This document shows, one piece after another, positions 35,506-44,637 of a stretch of DNA of 64,000 nucleotides. Source of the DNA: G963667675 sp965197565 (GTDB lineage: Bacteria; Chloroflexota; Dehalococcoidia; Lucifugimonadales; UBA3495); assembly GCA_965197565.1 (NCBI GenBank), contig CBDANK010000003.1:806001-870000 (forward strand), written 5' to 3'. The notes under the pieces are model-generated. The model saw nothing but the letters and a program-made list of their open reading frames with translations. It did not search any database and had not been told where the DNA came from. The position numbers and the translations under genes are program-made. Numbering within the stretch: the stretch's first letter is position 1; every line of letters begins with the position of its first letter.

Positions 35506-36693
35506 TCAAATCACCGACCCTTGGGCCAGACGCTGAATCTCAGCATCGGAGTATCCCAGGTCCCGTAGGATTTCGTCATTGTGCTGGCCCAGCAGCGGCG
35601 GGGGGCGGTCGAGTCCTCCGGGGGTCTGAGAGAACTTGATAGGTATGCCCGTTTGCTTGATGGAGCCCAGGGTGGGGTGGGCCATCTCCAAGTACATCTG
35701 GCGGTGTAACAACTGGGGGTCCCCAAATACGTCGGCCAGGTCGTTGATCGGCCCGCAAGGAACGCTGACCGCGTGCAGGTCTTCGGCCCACTCCGCTACG
35801 GGACGGGTAAGAAAGAGTTCTTGGAGCAGGGGAACCAGGCTGGCCCGGTTACGGACCCGGTCCCGGTTGGTGGCATAGTCCGGATTCTCCTTGAGGTCTT
35901 CTCGGTGTATACCCTGGCAGAATCGCCCCCAGATTCGTTCAGACCCCACCGCCAAATTGAGGTACTTGCTGTCTTTGCACATAAACGCTTGGTACGGGAC
36001 CAGGTTAGGGTGGGCGGCGCCCAACCGTTTGGGGGCTTGGCCATTGGCGAAATAGAAAGCGGCTTGATAGGTCAGCCAAGCTACTTGGGCATCCATCATC
36101 GCCACGTCGATATATTGGCCTTCTCCCTTTTGGTCCCGGTGGAAGACTGCCGCCATAATGGCGAATGCGGACCACATACCGGCGCCGATGTCGGTTATGG
36201 CGATCCCCACTTTCTGAGGGTCGCCATCGGGCTCGCCGGTAATGCTCATAATGCCGCTTAGACCCTGCATTATCTGGTCGTAAGCGGGGCGGCTCTTGTA
36301 GGGTCCATCCTGCCCGAAGCCGGAAATGGAGCAATAGACGATCTTCGGGTTCACCTTTCTTACAGCTTGGTAGTCCAATCCGAAACGGGACATCACTCCT
36401 GGGGTAAAGTTTTCCACCACCACGTCGGCCCCGCTGGTCAGTTCCAAGAAAATCTTCTTGGCCTCCGGTTCTTTGAAGTTCAAAGTCAGACTGCGTTTGT
36501 TGCGGTTAATGGAAAGGAAATAGGCACTCTCTTCTTCGATGAAAGGAGGCCCCCAATGGCGGGTATCGTCGCCTGAACCGGGCAACTCGATCTTGATGAC
36601 GTCGGCACCTTGGTCGCCCAGCATTAGGGTACAGTAAGGACCGGCCAAAGCCCTGGTCAAGTCGAGGACACGTATCCCTTCAAGCGCCTTCAT
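35506..36693 (-). CDS. CaiB/BaiF family CoA-transferase
   Basis: A 395-residue class III CoA-transferase. It starts MKALEGIRVLDLTRALAGPYCTLMLGDQGADVIKIE with the family signature. It keeps the catalytic Asp in the NRNKRSLTLNF to VVENFTPGVM region and the SISGFGQDGPYKSRPAYDQ motif. It moves CoA between carboxylic acids such as succinate, formate, oxalate or carnitine-like compounds. Its substrate is undetermined, but aromatic or acyl catabolism would fit the window. Length is normal. Confidence 0.9.
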   Translation of the reverse strand: MKALEGIRVLDLTRALAGPYCTLMLGDQGADVIKIELPGSGDDTRHWGPPFIEEESAYFLSINRNKRSLTLNFKEPEAKKIFLELTSGADVVVENFTPGVMSRFGLDYQAVRKVNPKIVYCSISGFGQDGPYKSRPAYDQIMQGLSGIMSITGEPDGDPQKVGIAITDIGAGMWSAFAIMAAVFHRDQKGEGQYIDVAMMDAQVAWLTYQAAFYFANGQAPKRLGAAHPNLVPYQAFMCKDSKYLNLAVGSERIWGRFCQGIHREDLKENPDYATNRDRVRNRASLVPLLQELFLTRPVAEWAEDLHAVSVPCGPINDLADVFGDPQLLHRQMYLEMAHPTLGSIKQTGIPIKFSQTPGGLDRPPPLLGQHNDEILRDLGYSDAEIQRLAQGSVI

Positions 36694-36970
36694 CGCGACC
36701 TAGCCTCCAAATCCTGATTATTGTCTCCATAATCCACGTCGGCGAGTCGGCGCAGGGTCCAGACTGCTCGTCGAGCAGCCTGATAGCTGTTCATCTTCAG
36801 GATCCCTTATCCTGCTTCCCCTCCGGCCGTAAAACGCGCCCCAATATTACCACAGGGCACACATAATCGTGTACGTCATTACAAGAGGGCCGGGGTAATC
36901 GCATTTTAACCGCGGAGGACTTTCAACAAGTAGTCCTCCCGCCAATAGCCACACTCGAGCAGGTAGTGCC

Positions 36971-36999
36971 TTGATACCCAGTAGGGCTCTGGATATAAT
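36971..36999 (+). promoter_or_regulatory. Sigma-70 type promoter of tRNA-Ile
   Basis: TTGATA at 36971-36976 and TATAAT at 36994-36999 are separated by exactly 17 bases, a near-consensus housekeeping promoter. Transcription would start a few bases before the tRNA at 37021. A short inverted repeat TGTAAT/ATTACA overlaps the expected start. Confidence 0.8.
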
Positions 37000-37020
37000 G
37001 TAATTAGCTACATTACACAT

Positions 37021-37097
37021 GGGCCTGTAGCTCAGGCGGTTAGAGCGCGGTCCTGATAAGACCGAGGTCGTTGGTTCGAGTCCATCCAGGCCCACCA
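37021..37097 (+). tRNA. tRNA-Ile (GAT)
   Basis: A full cloverleaf: acceptor GGGCCTG pairs with CAGGCCC, the anticodon stem GGTCC has the loop TGATAAG giving anticodon GAT, the T arm carries GGTTCGAGTCC, and A plus CCA are encoded at 37094-37097. It marks the left edge of the accessory region. Confidence 0.96.
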
Positions 37098-37202
37098 GTT
37101 CACTCCTGAGAACTGAGGGAGCCAACCCTCCGGCATTCTTTATGTCACATGAGTTGATTGTTATACTGTCTTATCACTTCAGTTGAAGATCGCAACTCAT
37201 GA

Positions 37203-37685
37203 CGACACCCACCCGAAACCCTATCCCCTCAGTCACCACTCGGCAAGACCCACATGGCCCTGGGGCTGGGCCTGGCCGCCTGTCAGCGGGGGTTGTCCGT
37301 GGGCTTCACCACCGCCGCCGCCCTGGTCCATGAACTCATGGAGGCCCGGGACGAAAGACGGCTGCTGAATTTACAGAGACAACTCTCTCGCCTGAACCTG
37401 CTGATCATCGACGAACTGGGCTTCGTCCCCCTGTCCCCCACCGGCGCGGAACTCCTCTTCGAGGTCTTCAGCCAGCGCTACGAGCGGGGCTCCATCCTGG
37501 TCACCACCAACCTGCCCTTCGACGAATGGACCGGGGTATTTGGCTCAGAACGATTGACTGGAGCGCTGCTGGACCGGCTCACCCACCACGTCCACATCCT
37601 CGAGATGAACGGCGACAGCTACCGCCTCAAGCGCAGCCGCGAGAACGCCGTGCCCCAAGCTCCCGAAGACCCGGACAACGCATAA
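37203..37685 (+). pseudogene. IS21-family IstB ATPase relic, 5' truncated
   Basis: About 160 codons equal the C-terminal two thirds of IstB, the AAA+ helper of IS21 transposition. Visible are LGKTHMALGLGLAAC (the end of a damaged Walker A), IIDELGFVPLS (Walker B), ILVTTNLPFDEW and DRLTHHVHILEMNGDSYRL. The first part of Walker A and the whole N-terminal domain are missing, an in-frame stop lies at 37200, and no istA is present. It is a dead remnant; it overlaps the 3' end of the secreted-protein relic on the other strand. Confidence 0.85.
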
Positions 37686-37971
37686 CGCGCTGACAACGCT
37701 GTCCGTTCCTACTCCTCCATTGTCGACCCTCTGTCTGATCTACTGATGTCAGGCGTTCATGTCGGTGGTACACGATTCCGCCGCCCCAGTGGCCCAATAT
37801 GTCACCGCCCTTGACATTGACCAGGGTGACGTCGTCGGTGTCGGGGGGCGGGGACTGGGCCAGGGCCACGCCGCCGGCGGGCATTGCCACCAGCGCCGCC
37901 AGGAGCAGCGCCGCGGTGAGCATGGTCAGTCTTCTGGCCCTGCCGGACCTGGGAAAGAAGCTTCGGAACAT
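37627..37971 (-). pseudogene. Secreted protein gene truncated by the IS21 remnant
   Basis: The first 60 residues are credible: a basic N-terminus, a long hydrophobic signal peptide (LTAALLLAALVAMPAGGVALAQS) with an ALA-type cleavage site, then DTDDVTLVNVKGGDILGHWGGG. After about 37745 the frame runs antisense into IS21 DNA and the sequence no longer looks like protein. The gene was probably cut by the IS insertion. Its original function is unknown. Confidence 0.6.
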
Positions 37972-38378
37972 TGGTGGCCTCCTCGTCGTTGATGGGGACG
38001 TTGTGTCCCGCCGTCGAGTCTGACCACGCGGGGTGCCCTTACCAATGGCTTGTGAGGCGGGCCTGTGCGCAGGCCCCCCTCACGGGGCATCAACTTTCCG
38101 GGGCGCGGTGTGATGTTATGGGGGTGTACAGGGATTGGCAGGCAGCGCCAGGGGAGGACGGTGGCCGGTTCGTTCGGGAAACCGGCGGAATAGCTTCATT
38201 ACCGCGGCCATCCGGCAAGCACTTGGGTATTAGGGCTGGTTGCCAGGGTTCCGGCAACGTCCCCCTACAGGAATTACAACCCTCTGGCCTGCTGGAGCGT
38301 TGTTGTCGTGCAAGCGCCCTGTGGCGAAACCGCAAGTTTGCGCCGGTGGCGGTGGCCCTGGCGCCGGGAGGTACGGAC

Positions 38379-39227
38379 ATGGAACGGAGCCGGAACGTGG
38401 AGGACCTGCACCACCTGCGGCTGATGGCGTTGCTGCACGAGCTGGTGCGGGAGCGGGACTTGAAGGGCGCGGCGGAGGCGTTGGGCCTGGACCCCAGGAC
38501 GCTGAGCGCAAGCATGGAACGGGGCGCGTTGTCGGGCCTGGCCCAAGTCGCGCTGGAGCGGTGGCTGCTGGCCGAGGGGGACCGGGAGGCCGCCAAATCC
38601 CGCGAGGAGGTGCGGGAGCTGGCGGGGCGCATGGACGGCGTTGAGCGGCGGGTTGACGGGCTGGCGGGCGAGGTGGGTCAAGCCGTGGCGGAAGTCCAGC
38701 GGGTTGCCGAGGAAGCCGGCGGGAATGACACCGGGGCGCGGGCCAGGGAGTTGCAGCGGTTGGAGCGGCGGATGGACCGGCTGGAATCAGCGGGGAGGGT
38801 CGGAGCGGGCCGGGTCGGCGGGGCACCGGCGTCGGGGCCTGGGGGCAATGCCAGGATGGGCAACGCGCAGCGGCGCCCGCATATCGACCTGGTTACCCGT
38901 GACTCTGCCGCTGACGACGAGGAGGTCTTCGGCGATGTCTGGCCGTTGATTCAGGAATGGCGGGACTTGTGGAATGACCACCCCGACCGGGGCCGGGGCC
39001 TGCGCTGGCTTGACACCGAGGCGCGCATTCTGGAGCTGGAGTTGGCCATGCTGGAGGAGCACGGCCTGACCCTGCCGCCGGAGACGGAGCCATTGAGAGG
39101 GCTGGAGCGGAACGCCCAGCTTGGCTGGCGGCGCCGGGCCCTGGCTGTGACCGAGAAGAAACTGGCCCGGCGGCGGGCGCTGCGCCGGCTGCGGCGGCTG
39201 ATCACCCTGGGGCTGTGGCGGCGCTAG
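38379..39227 (+). CDS. Hypothetical protein with N-terminal HTH-like and central coiled-coil region
   Basis: 282 residues from ATG 38379, which has a GGGAGG site; an open frame extending further upstream is not protein-like. Residues 1-50 resemble a helix-turn-helix (LVRERDLKGAAEALGLDPRTLSASME). Residues about 70-150 contain heptad-like helices (VRELAGRMDGVERRVDGLA and LQRLERRMDRLES), consistent with a coiled coil. A Gly-rich linker leads to an acidic domain and a very basic Arg-rich C-terminus. A DNA- or RNA-binding scaffold is possible. No family recognised. Confidence 0.65.
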   Translation: MERSRNVEDLHHLRLMALLHELVRERDLKGAAEALGLDPRTLSASMERGALSGLAQVALERWLLAEGDREAAKSREEVRELAGRMDGVERRVDGLAGEVGQAVAEVQRVAEEAGGNDTGARARELQRLERRMDRLESAGRVGAGRVGGAPASGPGGNARMGNAQRRPHIDLVTRDSAADDEEVFGDVWPLIQEWRDLWNDHPDRGRGLRWLDTEARILELELAMLEEHGLTLPPETEPLRGLERNAQLGWRRRALAVTEKKLARRRALRRLRRLITLGLWRR

Positions 39228-39475
39228 GCGGAGGCGGCGCCGGGGTGCAGGGAGCGGAGCCAGTGGGCTCGGGCCGAGTGGGCCGGGCCCCGGTGAGCGA
39301 GGTGGAAGTTGACTTGGTTCAGGACTGTATTCGATCTCTGCCCTCGTGGGCTTGCCGCCAAGCGAAGTTAGAACGGCCCAGGTGTCGGCCGATCATCACC
39401 GGTAAGGCCATTTGTGGCGTTGGCTTCCTCGGGGACAGTTCCGGGCTGCTTGTGGTCGTTCACCCTGAGACAAAT

Positions 39476-40369
39476 CTATCCTTGAGTCGGGTTGGTCGAA
39501 TGGCAATCGTCAAGAATGAAATGCAACAAGGAGATCAGGGTCAGGCAATCGACTGCATCATTAACATCCCGATGCCATTCCACCTTCGGCGTGTGGGACA
39601 TAGGGTTGCGGAAAAACTTGGTGCAACCGGTCAACAGGTCCAGGAAGCCGTCATGCTCATTCTTTTCTGTAACAGTTGCAAGGGTGTTGAAGGCCAACAT
39701 GGGGTACCCGCCTTGTTCCGGCGATGGCCGTTCAAAGGATCGCCTCATCAGTTCTAAACCATCACTCGTGTAACCGGTTTGTTTGCGGATGCGTTCAGCC
39801 AACCCCTTGTATGCTTCCACAACGGCGTGGAAATAGTTCTCCTGCATGTATTCTGCCTTGCAATACTTGAGGACTTCGTGGTGAACCCGGCGAGACGCCA
39901 TCTTGTTTTCTAAGGCCTTGGCCCTTCGTTCAGCCTCCGACAGTGTGCGGGCCGGGTCAACATTGTGGAACTCCCCGTCGTCTCGGTATTCCACGCCGTA
40001 GAGCCGGAGGATGCGGTTTAACCCGCTGCAGAACGCTGTGAACCCTTCTGGGTCCCTGGCATAAACCACCGTTTCATTAAGCGTCTTGATCAGTTGCAAC
40101 ACACCTTTGTTGCCGCTGCGTCTATTCTGGAAAATCAAGGCATGGCGCAACCTGTCTCTTTTGGACGGCCCAGGAACGTAATAATCCACCCCTCGTTTTA
40201 ACCCCATCGCCTTGTAGGTTTCTTCTTGCTCTGGGGATGGTTCCGGTCTTGTTTCCACTATCCCGAGTTCCGCGAATTTTCGATCCAAAACCCTGTGTGT
40301 GTCGCGGTCGCTTACCAAATATTCAGCTAACTCGTCTAACGCAGCCGATGTGAAAAGTGGAGTGGTCAT
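39476..40369 (-). CDS. TIGR02391 (Ymh) family protein
   Basis: 297 residues from ATG 40369. The C-terminal third is the TIGR02391 domain: YCKAEYMQENYFHAVVEAYKGLAERIRKQTG, then GYPMLAFNTL and FFRNPMSHTPKV, a HEPN-like all-helical region with an Arg-Asn-Pro-x-x-His motif typical of HEPN-type ribonucleases. The N-terminal two thirds is unassigned. Family members are common beside restriction and other defence genes, and a nuclease role in defence is possible. The upstream extension to 40408 has no start signal. Confidence 0.75.
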   Translation of the reverse strand: MTTPLFTSAALDELAEYLVSDRDTHRVLDRKFAELGIVETRPEPSPEQEETYKAMGLKRGVDYYVPGPSKRDRLRHALIFQNRRSGNKGVLQLIKTLNETVVYARDPEGFTAFCSGLNRILRLYGVEYRDDGEFHNVDPARTLSEAERRAKALENKMASRRVHHEVLKYCKAEYMQENYFHAVVEAYKGLAERIRKQTGYTSDGLELMRRSFERPSPEQGGYPMLAFNTLATVTEKNEHDGFLDLLTGCTKFFRNPMSHTPKVEWHRDVNDAVDCLTLISLLHFILDDCHSTNPTQG

Positions 40370-41605
40370 ACTGCTCTCAGTCCTTTTTCTGTATAGGATG
40401 ACGCCCACGCTCTGAGATATGCCGGAACATATGTGCGGCTAGCAATTCAGTCTACCATTCCACCCATTCAATAACTAACGAACACGAGCAGTTGTTCCAG
40501 CTTCTCCAGGATGTTCGGGCAGGGACAACGGGCGCGGTCATGCAAGGCTCAAGGTCCACTTCCGGGGTGAATTTCAGAGTTGCACCATCGTGGCTTCATT
40601 CCGGCTTCATTGGCGCTTCCTCGGAGAAAGTGATCCGGCTGGCGTTGCCCGATTCTGCCGAAATCCCCTTGATGACGGCGTTGCCAAGGCCGGATACTAA
40701 TTGGCGTTGTCAGGCTTTTTCCAGCGTTTCCCGCCCTAGAAACCTGGAGGGTCCCCTCCCTGGACCCGGGACCGGACGATAGGATCGAGCATAGCTCTCC
40801 GAACGTCCGCCCATGTTGGACCGGCTGCCTAGAGTAGAGCCTAGCTCCTCGAACGGTCGCCCACGAGGGAATTGCTGAGGAGCCGGCGTGATTGAACGTC
40901 TCTCCCGAAGCTGGTAAACCCAACTCAGCGAAGTGCACGGTGCGCTTCACCCGGAACACCAACCCAACGGCGGAACCCCTGACCCACGGACTGAACATCA
41001 AGGAGGTGGCAACCGGACAACAACGGCGTCCCGGGATCTCATTCCACGGTGGTACTCCAACCCCAAGGCCCATTCTAGTTTGCAAGGGGGTGGCAACCGG
41101 ATTAACAACGGCGTCCCGGAATCCCATTCCACGGCAGACCCCGAACCCACGGCAATCCCACTGACAGGAGGTGTCAGCTAGACCCGGCACGGTTTCTCCG
41201 GCATCCCTTACCCCTCCGGTCTTTCCAGCGGAGCGGTTGACCTGCTTCGCATTCCCCACAATGCGGTTGGAGCGTGGATAACGCACCGGCCGCGTCAACA
41301 CGACTGCGGCGTAGCTACTGACCAAAGTAGCAGCACCGCAGATTCAGCACGCTCCGGTCGGCCAGCGGCGACAGACCGGACGCTTATCGTTCCAGTTCCA
41401 GCGCAGACTCCGTTGACCGGACTGCGTTCCTCTTGATTTCCCCTCACTTAGCAGCATCCCAGGCATAAGACCCTGGCCGGGCTGCGTCCTTCTCCAACCC
41501 CCAACCTGCGTTCTCCGTTGCGGTATTTGACCCAGGGCGGAGTGCGTCCGGCGCCGGGCGTTGACCCTGTTTCCCAACGACGTTCACAAACATAAGGAGG
41601 TGCGT
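40370..41605. other. Long non-coding stretch with direct repeats before the replication module
   Basis: About 1.2 kb with no convincing gene. Two imperfect repeats of about 45 bp lie at 41005-41049 and 41089-41134, both containing GGTGGCAACCGGA and AACAACGGCGTCCCGG. Shorter repeats AGCTCTCCGAACGTCCGCCC and AGCTCCTCGAACGGTCGCCC lie near 40792 and 40846. Three related 18-base motifs at 41413, 41473 and 41533 are spaced exactly 60 bases apart. The region could be an origin, operator or decayed DNA. Confidence 0.5.
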
Positions 41606-41947
41606 ATGCGCATCAGGGACAGACTCGTTCAAATCAAAGCCGTCGCGGTGGCGGTTGGCAGCTTCATCAGCCGGCACAAGCGGGCGTCGATTGCGGTCGG
41701 CGTGGCGTTCCTCATCGCCGGGCCGCTGCTGACCGGGACCGGCGGCGAGACCTTTTTCTTCAACCTCATTGGCCTGGGCATCGTCGCCCTGGTGGTGCGG
41801 CGGATCGTGCGGGCCAACGAAAGGCGGCAGGCGGCGCAGGCGCGGCAGGCCAATTGCCGGTGCCACTGCCACCGGCAGGGTTCGCGGCAGACCCAACCCA
41901 CACAACAACCGACCACGAAACAGCAGCAACAAGGAGGAACTCCATGA
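41606..41947 (+). CDS. Small membrane protein, first gene of the replication/recombination module
   Basis: 113 residues, with ATG at 41606 after AAGGAGG. Two hydrophobic segments (ASIAVGVAFLIAGPLLTG and FFFNLIGLGIVALVV) are followed by a basic, Gln-rich and Cys/His-rich tail (CRCHCHRQG). The tail could bind metal or nucleic acid. No family recognised. The next gene overlaps by 4 bases, so it belongs to the module. Confidence 0.65.
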   Translation: MRIRDRLVQIKAVAVAVGSFISRHKRASIAVGVAFLIAGPLLTGTGGETFFFNLIGLGIVALVVRRIVRANERRQAAQARQANCRCHCHRQGSRQTQPTQQPTTKQQQQGGTP

Positions 41948-42414
41948 CGACGATTACCCTGGACTCCCCATCTACTACAGGCCGGTTGGAGGACCTGGTG
42001 GACCGGCTGTTGGCGACCCTGTTCTCTCCCGATTCAGAGCAAACGGAACCTGCGCCCACTCCCAGCTTGGTCAAGGCGGTCCACCAGGCCCGGCGGTTGC
42101 GTCAGTCCGGCGACCTGGAGGGCGCACTGGCGGCGATGGCCGATGTTGACGACTCCAGCGCCACAGACAGCCAACTCCGGTGGCTCTACGCCGAGTGGCT
42201 GGACATCGCCCGGCGCCGGTTCGCTGGGGACCACGCGGCGCTCTACAGCGCCGGCACCAGCAGGGCGGCAGTGCTGGTGCCACAGGACGAGGACGGCGCC
42301 ACACTGGAAGTCGCGGCGGCCCTGGGGATGCGCTGGCCGGTTGGCAAGCTGGTATCCCGGCTCAGCCTGCGGGGGCTGAAGCGCTTGGCGAAAGGAGGCG
42401 CGTCATGGTCGTAG
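41944..42414 (+). CDS. Hypothetical protein of the replication module
   Basis: 156 residues with ATG at 41944 overlapping the previous stop and an AAGGAGG site just before. It is mainly helical with a TPR-like middle (VHQARRLRQSGDLEGALAAMADVDD ... LRWLYAEWLDIARRRFAGDHAALYSAG) and a short basic C-terminus. No family recognised. Its end overlaps the start of the primase-like gene by 10 bases. Confidence 0.68.
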   Translation: MTTITLDSPSTTGRLEDLVDRLLATLFSPDSEQTEPAPTPSLVKAVHQARRLRQSGDLEGALAAMADVDDSSATDSQLRWLYAEWLDIARRRFAGDHAALYSAGTSRAAVLVPQDEDGATLEVAAALGMRWPVGKLVSRLSLRGLKRLAKGGASWS

Positions 42415-43457
42415 TCAACGCCACGGTGGACATTGCGGAACTCAAGGCCCGCCACCCCCTGGGCGACGCGGTGGAGGCTGCCGGCATTGCCCTGCGCGGC
42501 AAGGGGCGGGTCCGGCAGGGCGTCTGCCCCTTTCACCAGGAAGCCGAAGGGAGCTTCACGGTCTACGGCGACACCGAGCGGTTCTACTGCTTCGGTTGCG
42601 GCGCCGGCGGCGACGTGCTGGACTTCGTCCAGCGAATGGAGAGCCTGACCCTGCCCGAGGCCATCCGGCGGCTGGACAACGGTTCCCCGCCGGTGACAAC
42701 CGCTGCGGTTCGTCCGACGGCAGCTCGTCAACCCGCTGCACCCGCGATTCCTCCCCGCGATCCGGCGCTGCTGACGGCGGCGGGGCGGTTCTACGCCGGT
42801 GAGCTGCGGCGCAGTTCGAAGGCCAGGGCATACCTGGCCTCTCGGGGCATCGGCTTTGAAGCCGCCGTCAGTCTGGGTCTCGGTTACGCGACGGGTCGCG
42901 GGCTGAGGGAACACCTGCAACTGACGGGCTTCGGCGTCCATAGGCTCGGGGACAGCGGGCTGTTCCTTGAGCATGGCGCGGAGCGGTTCGCCGGGATGAT
43001 CACGGTTCCCGACCTGGCCCACGGGCTGGTGCGATGGCTCACCGGGCGCGCCGTTGACCCCGTAGCCAAGCCCCGCTTCCAGGCGGTGCCCGGCCCCAAG
43101 CCGCTGCTGGGGCTGGCTCGTCTCGGGCCGGCGCCTCCCTTCGCAATCCTGACCGAAGGCGTCTTTGACTACCTGACGCTGGCGGTATGGGACTACCCCG
43201 CCGTGGCCGCCCTGGGCACCCAGGGCATGGACAAGGTGGCGGCGGCGCTCAGGGGCTGCCCCGGGGTCTTCCTGGCCTTCGACAACGACAATGCTGGGAG
43301 GGAAGCCGCCCAAGGTCTGAAGGACCTCTTGGGCCGCCGCGCCGCCGTGGTCAACCTGCCCCAGGGCATCGCCGACGTGGGCGAACTGGCGATGCTGACC
43401 CACGGACAACTCATCTTCCGCCGACTGCTGGCAAGGGCGGCGAAGAGCGCCCGCTAG
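42405..43457 (+). CDS. CHC2 zinc finger and Toprim primase-like protein
   Basis: 350 residues from ATG 42405 with AAAGGAGG upstream. The N-terminal DnaG-type zinc finger has CPFH then CFGC (C-x2-H ... C-x2-C), the CHC2 pattern. The C-terminal half is a Toprim domain with FAILTEGVFDYLTL (catalytic Glu) and GVFLAFDNDNAGREAA (Asp-x-Asp). The protein is much shorter than DnaG, lacking a helicase-binding domain, so it is a mobile-element primase or primase-like factor. It should make primers or process DNA within the module. Confidence 0.85.
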   Translation: MVVVNATVDIAELKARHPLGDAVEAAGIALRGKGRVRQGVCPFHQEAEGSFTVYGDTERFYCFGCGAGGDVLDFVQRMESLTLPEAIRRLDNGSPPVTTAAVRPTAARQPAAPAIPPRDPALLTAAGRFYAGELRRSSKARAYLASRGIGFEAAVSLGLGYATGRGLREHLQLTGFGVHRLGDSGLFLEHGAERFAGMITVPDLAHGLVRWLTGRAVDPVAKPRFQAVPGPKPLLGLARLGPAPPFAILTEGVFDYLTLAVWDYPAVAALGTQGMDKVAAALRGCPGVFLAFDNDNAGREAAQGLKDLLGRRAAVVNLPQGIADVGELAMLTHGQLIFRRLLARAAKSAR

Positions 43458-43489
43458 TCAACTCCCTCTCCCCCAACCTTTCCTCTACC

Positions 43490-43521
43490 GGCCCGCCTTC
43501 CCCGGCGGGCCTTCGCTTTTT
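43490..43521 (+). terminator. Rho-independent terminator after the primase-like gene
   Basis: GGCCCGCC and GGCGGGCC form an 8-bp perfect stem with a 6-base loop (43490-43511), followed by TTCGCTTTTT. It ends the first transcription unit of the module 33 bases after the primase stop. Confidence 0.8.
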
Positions 43522-43664
43522 CACCCACTTCCCGACTGGTCCCATTGGGCTACCCCTGCCCATCTCCTGCCGGGGCTTTTCGCCCCGCCCACGGCCTTCC
43601 TGTATCGGAAGCCGCACGACCCTCCATCAATCACGGAATCACAACTACTTCAAGGAGATACGTC

Positions 43665-44540
43665 ATGTCCAACGAGAACGGCAACGGCAACCACCGCAAC
43701 GGCGCGAACAACAACGGTCACCAGCGCAACGGCCAGGTCAACGGCAGCGCGAACGGCCACCAGAACGGCAACGCCAATCACGACATCCCCGCCAACGGCG
43801 TCGCCAAGAACGGCAACGGCAACGGGCACCACGCCACCGACACCGTTCCCGCCCACGACCTCCTCTGGGACAGCCTCCCCGCCAGCGTCACCGACAAGCT
43901 GGCCCAGCCCCTGGACGCCAGCCTGGTCTCTCAGCGCAGGGGCCGGGGCAACCGGAGCTTCTCCTACGTCGAGGGCCGCACCGTGATCGACCAGGCCAAC
44001 CGCATCTTCGGATTCGGCGGCTGGGGCCACGAGGTGGTCGGCGACGTGACCCTCCGGGAGTTGGACCAGGTGGACACGCAGACCGGCGAGGTCAAGCGCA
44101 TCCGGGCCTACTCCGCCACGGTCAAGGTCACCGTCCCCGGCGCTCCGCCCCGCACCGACGTGGGCTTCCAGCCGGTGTCCGACGAGACGGCTGAAGGACA
44201 CGAGACGGCTTTCAAGGGAGCGGTGACCGACGCGCTCAAGCGGGCGCTGCGCACCTTCGGGGCCCAGTTCGGCAACGCCCTCTACGGCGATGTGGCGGGC
44301 CAGCCCGGCGGCGGCGCAGGAGACACCCTGGCCCCGGCCCTGCGCAAGACCCTGCTGGACCTGGGGGTCAGCCAGGGCTTCGACGAGGAACGGGTTCGCC
44401 AGGCGGTTCGCGGCCAGACGGGCCGGGACCTGGACGAACTGCCCGCCTCGGAGCTCACGCCCCTGGTGGAGCGGGCCGCCCGCAAGGTGCAGCAGCGGCA
44501 GGACGCGGAGGCCGGTCAGAACGGCAGCGCCGAGCAGTAG
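43665..44540 (+). CDS. Rad52/22-family single-strand annealing protein
   Basis: 291 residues with ATG 43665 after AAGGAG. Residues 1-55 are low complexity (Asn, Gly and His rich, e.g. NGNGNHRNGANNNGH). The domain that follows is Rad52/22-like: LDASLVSQRRGRGNRSFSYVEG, FGFGGWGHEV, and the AFKGAVTDALKRALRTFGAQFGNALY segment. Such proteins anneal homologous single strands in phage and plasmid recombination. Position beside a primase-like and a Cas4-like nuclease gene fits a recombination cassette. The Asn-rich tail is unusual and may be a disordered linker. Confidence 0.87.
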   Translation: MSNENGNGNHRNGANNNGHQRNGQVNGSANGHQNGNANHDIPANGVAKNGNGNGHHATDTVPAHDLLWDSLPASVTDKLAQPLDASLVSQRRGRGNRSFSYVEGRTVIDQANRIFGFGGWGHEVVGDVTLRELDQVDTQTGEVKRIRAYSATVKVTVPGAPPRTDVGFQPVSDETAEGHETAFKGAVTDALKRALRTFGAQFGNALYGDVAGQPGGGAGDTLAPALRKTLLDLGVSQGFDEERVRQAVRGQTGRDLDELPASELTPLVERAARKVQQRQDAEAGQNGSAEQ

Positions 44541-44573
44541 ACCTTCCGGCGTCTGATTCACACCCAAGGCAAC

Positions 44574-44613
44574 GGGGCCGTTCCCTGGCAACAGGGACGG
44601 CCCCGCCTCTTAT
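44574..44613 (+). terminator. Hairpin terminator after the Rad52-like gene
   Basis: GGGGCCGTTCCCTG and CAGGGACGGCCCC form a 13-14 bp stem with a 4-base loop, followed by GCCTCTTATTT. The same GGGGCCG / CGGCCCCG core reappears at 45388-45416. Confidence 0.72.
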
Positions 44614-44637
44614 TTACAGGGTTAAGGAGGCAAAGCA

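Noticed and set aside
37073..37097. tRNA-Ile 3' end as an attachment site with a second copy at the right border
   Set aside because: I found no second copy of the tRNA 3' sequence in the window, so integration at this tRNA remains only a possibility.
39215..39757. A 180-codon plus-strand frame
   Set aside because: Its 3' half is antisense to the well supported TIGR02391 gene, and the 5' half has no family resemblance.
40549..41325. A 258-codon open frame on the minus strand
   Set aside because: It has no ribosome binding site, no domain pattern, runs through direct repeats and has a composition unlike the neighbouring proteins.
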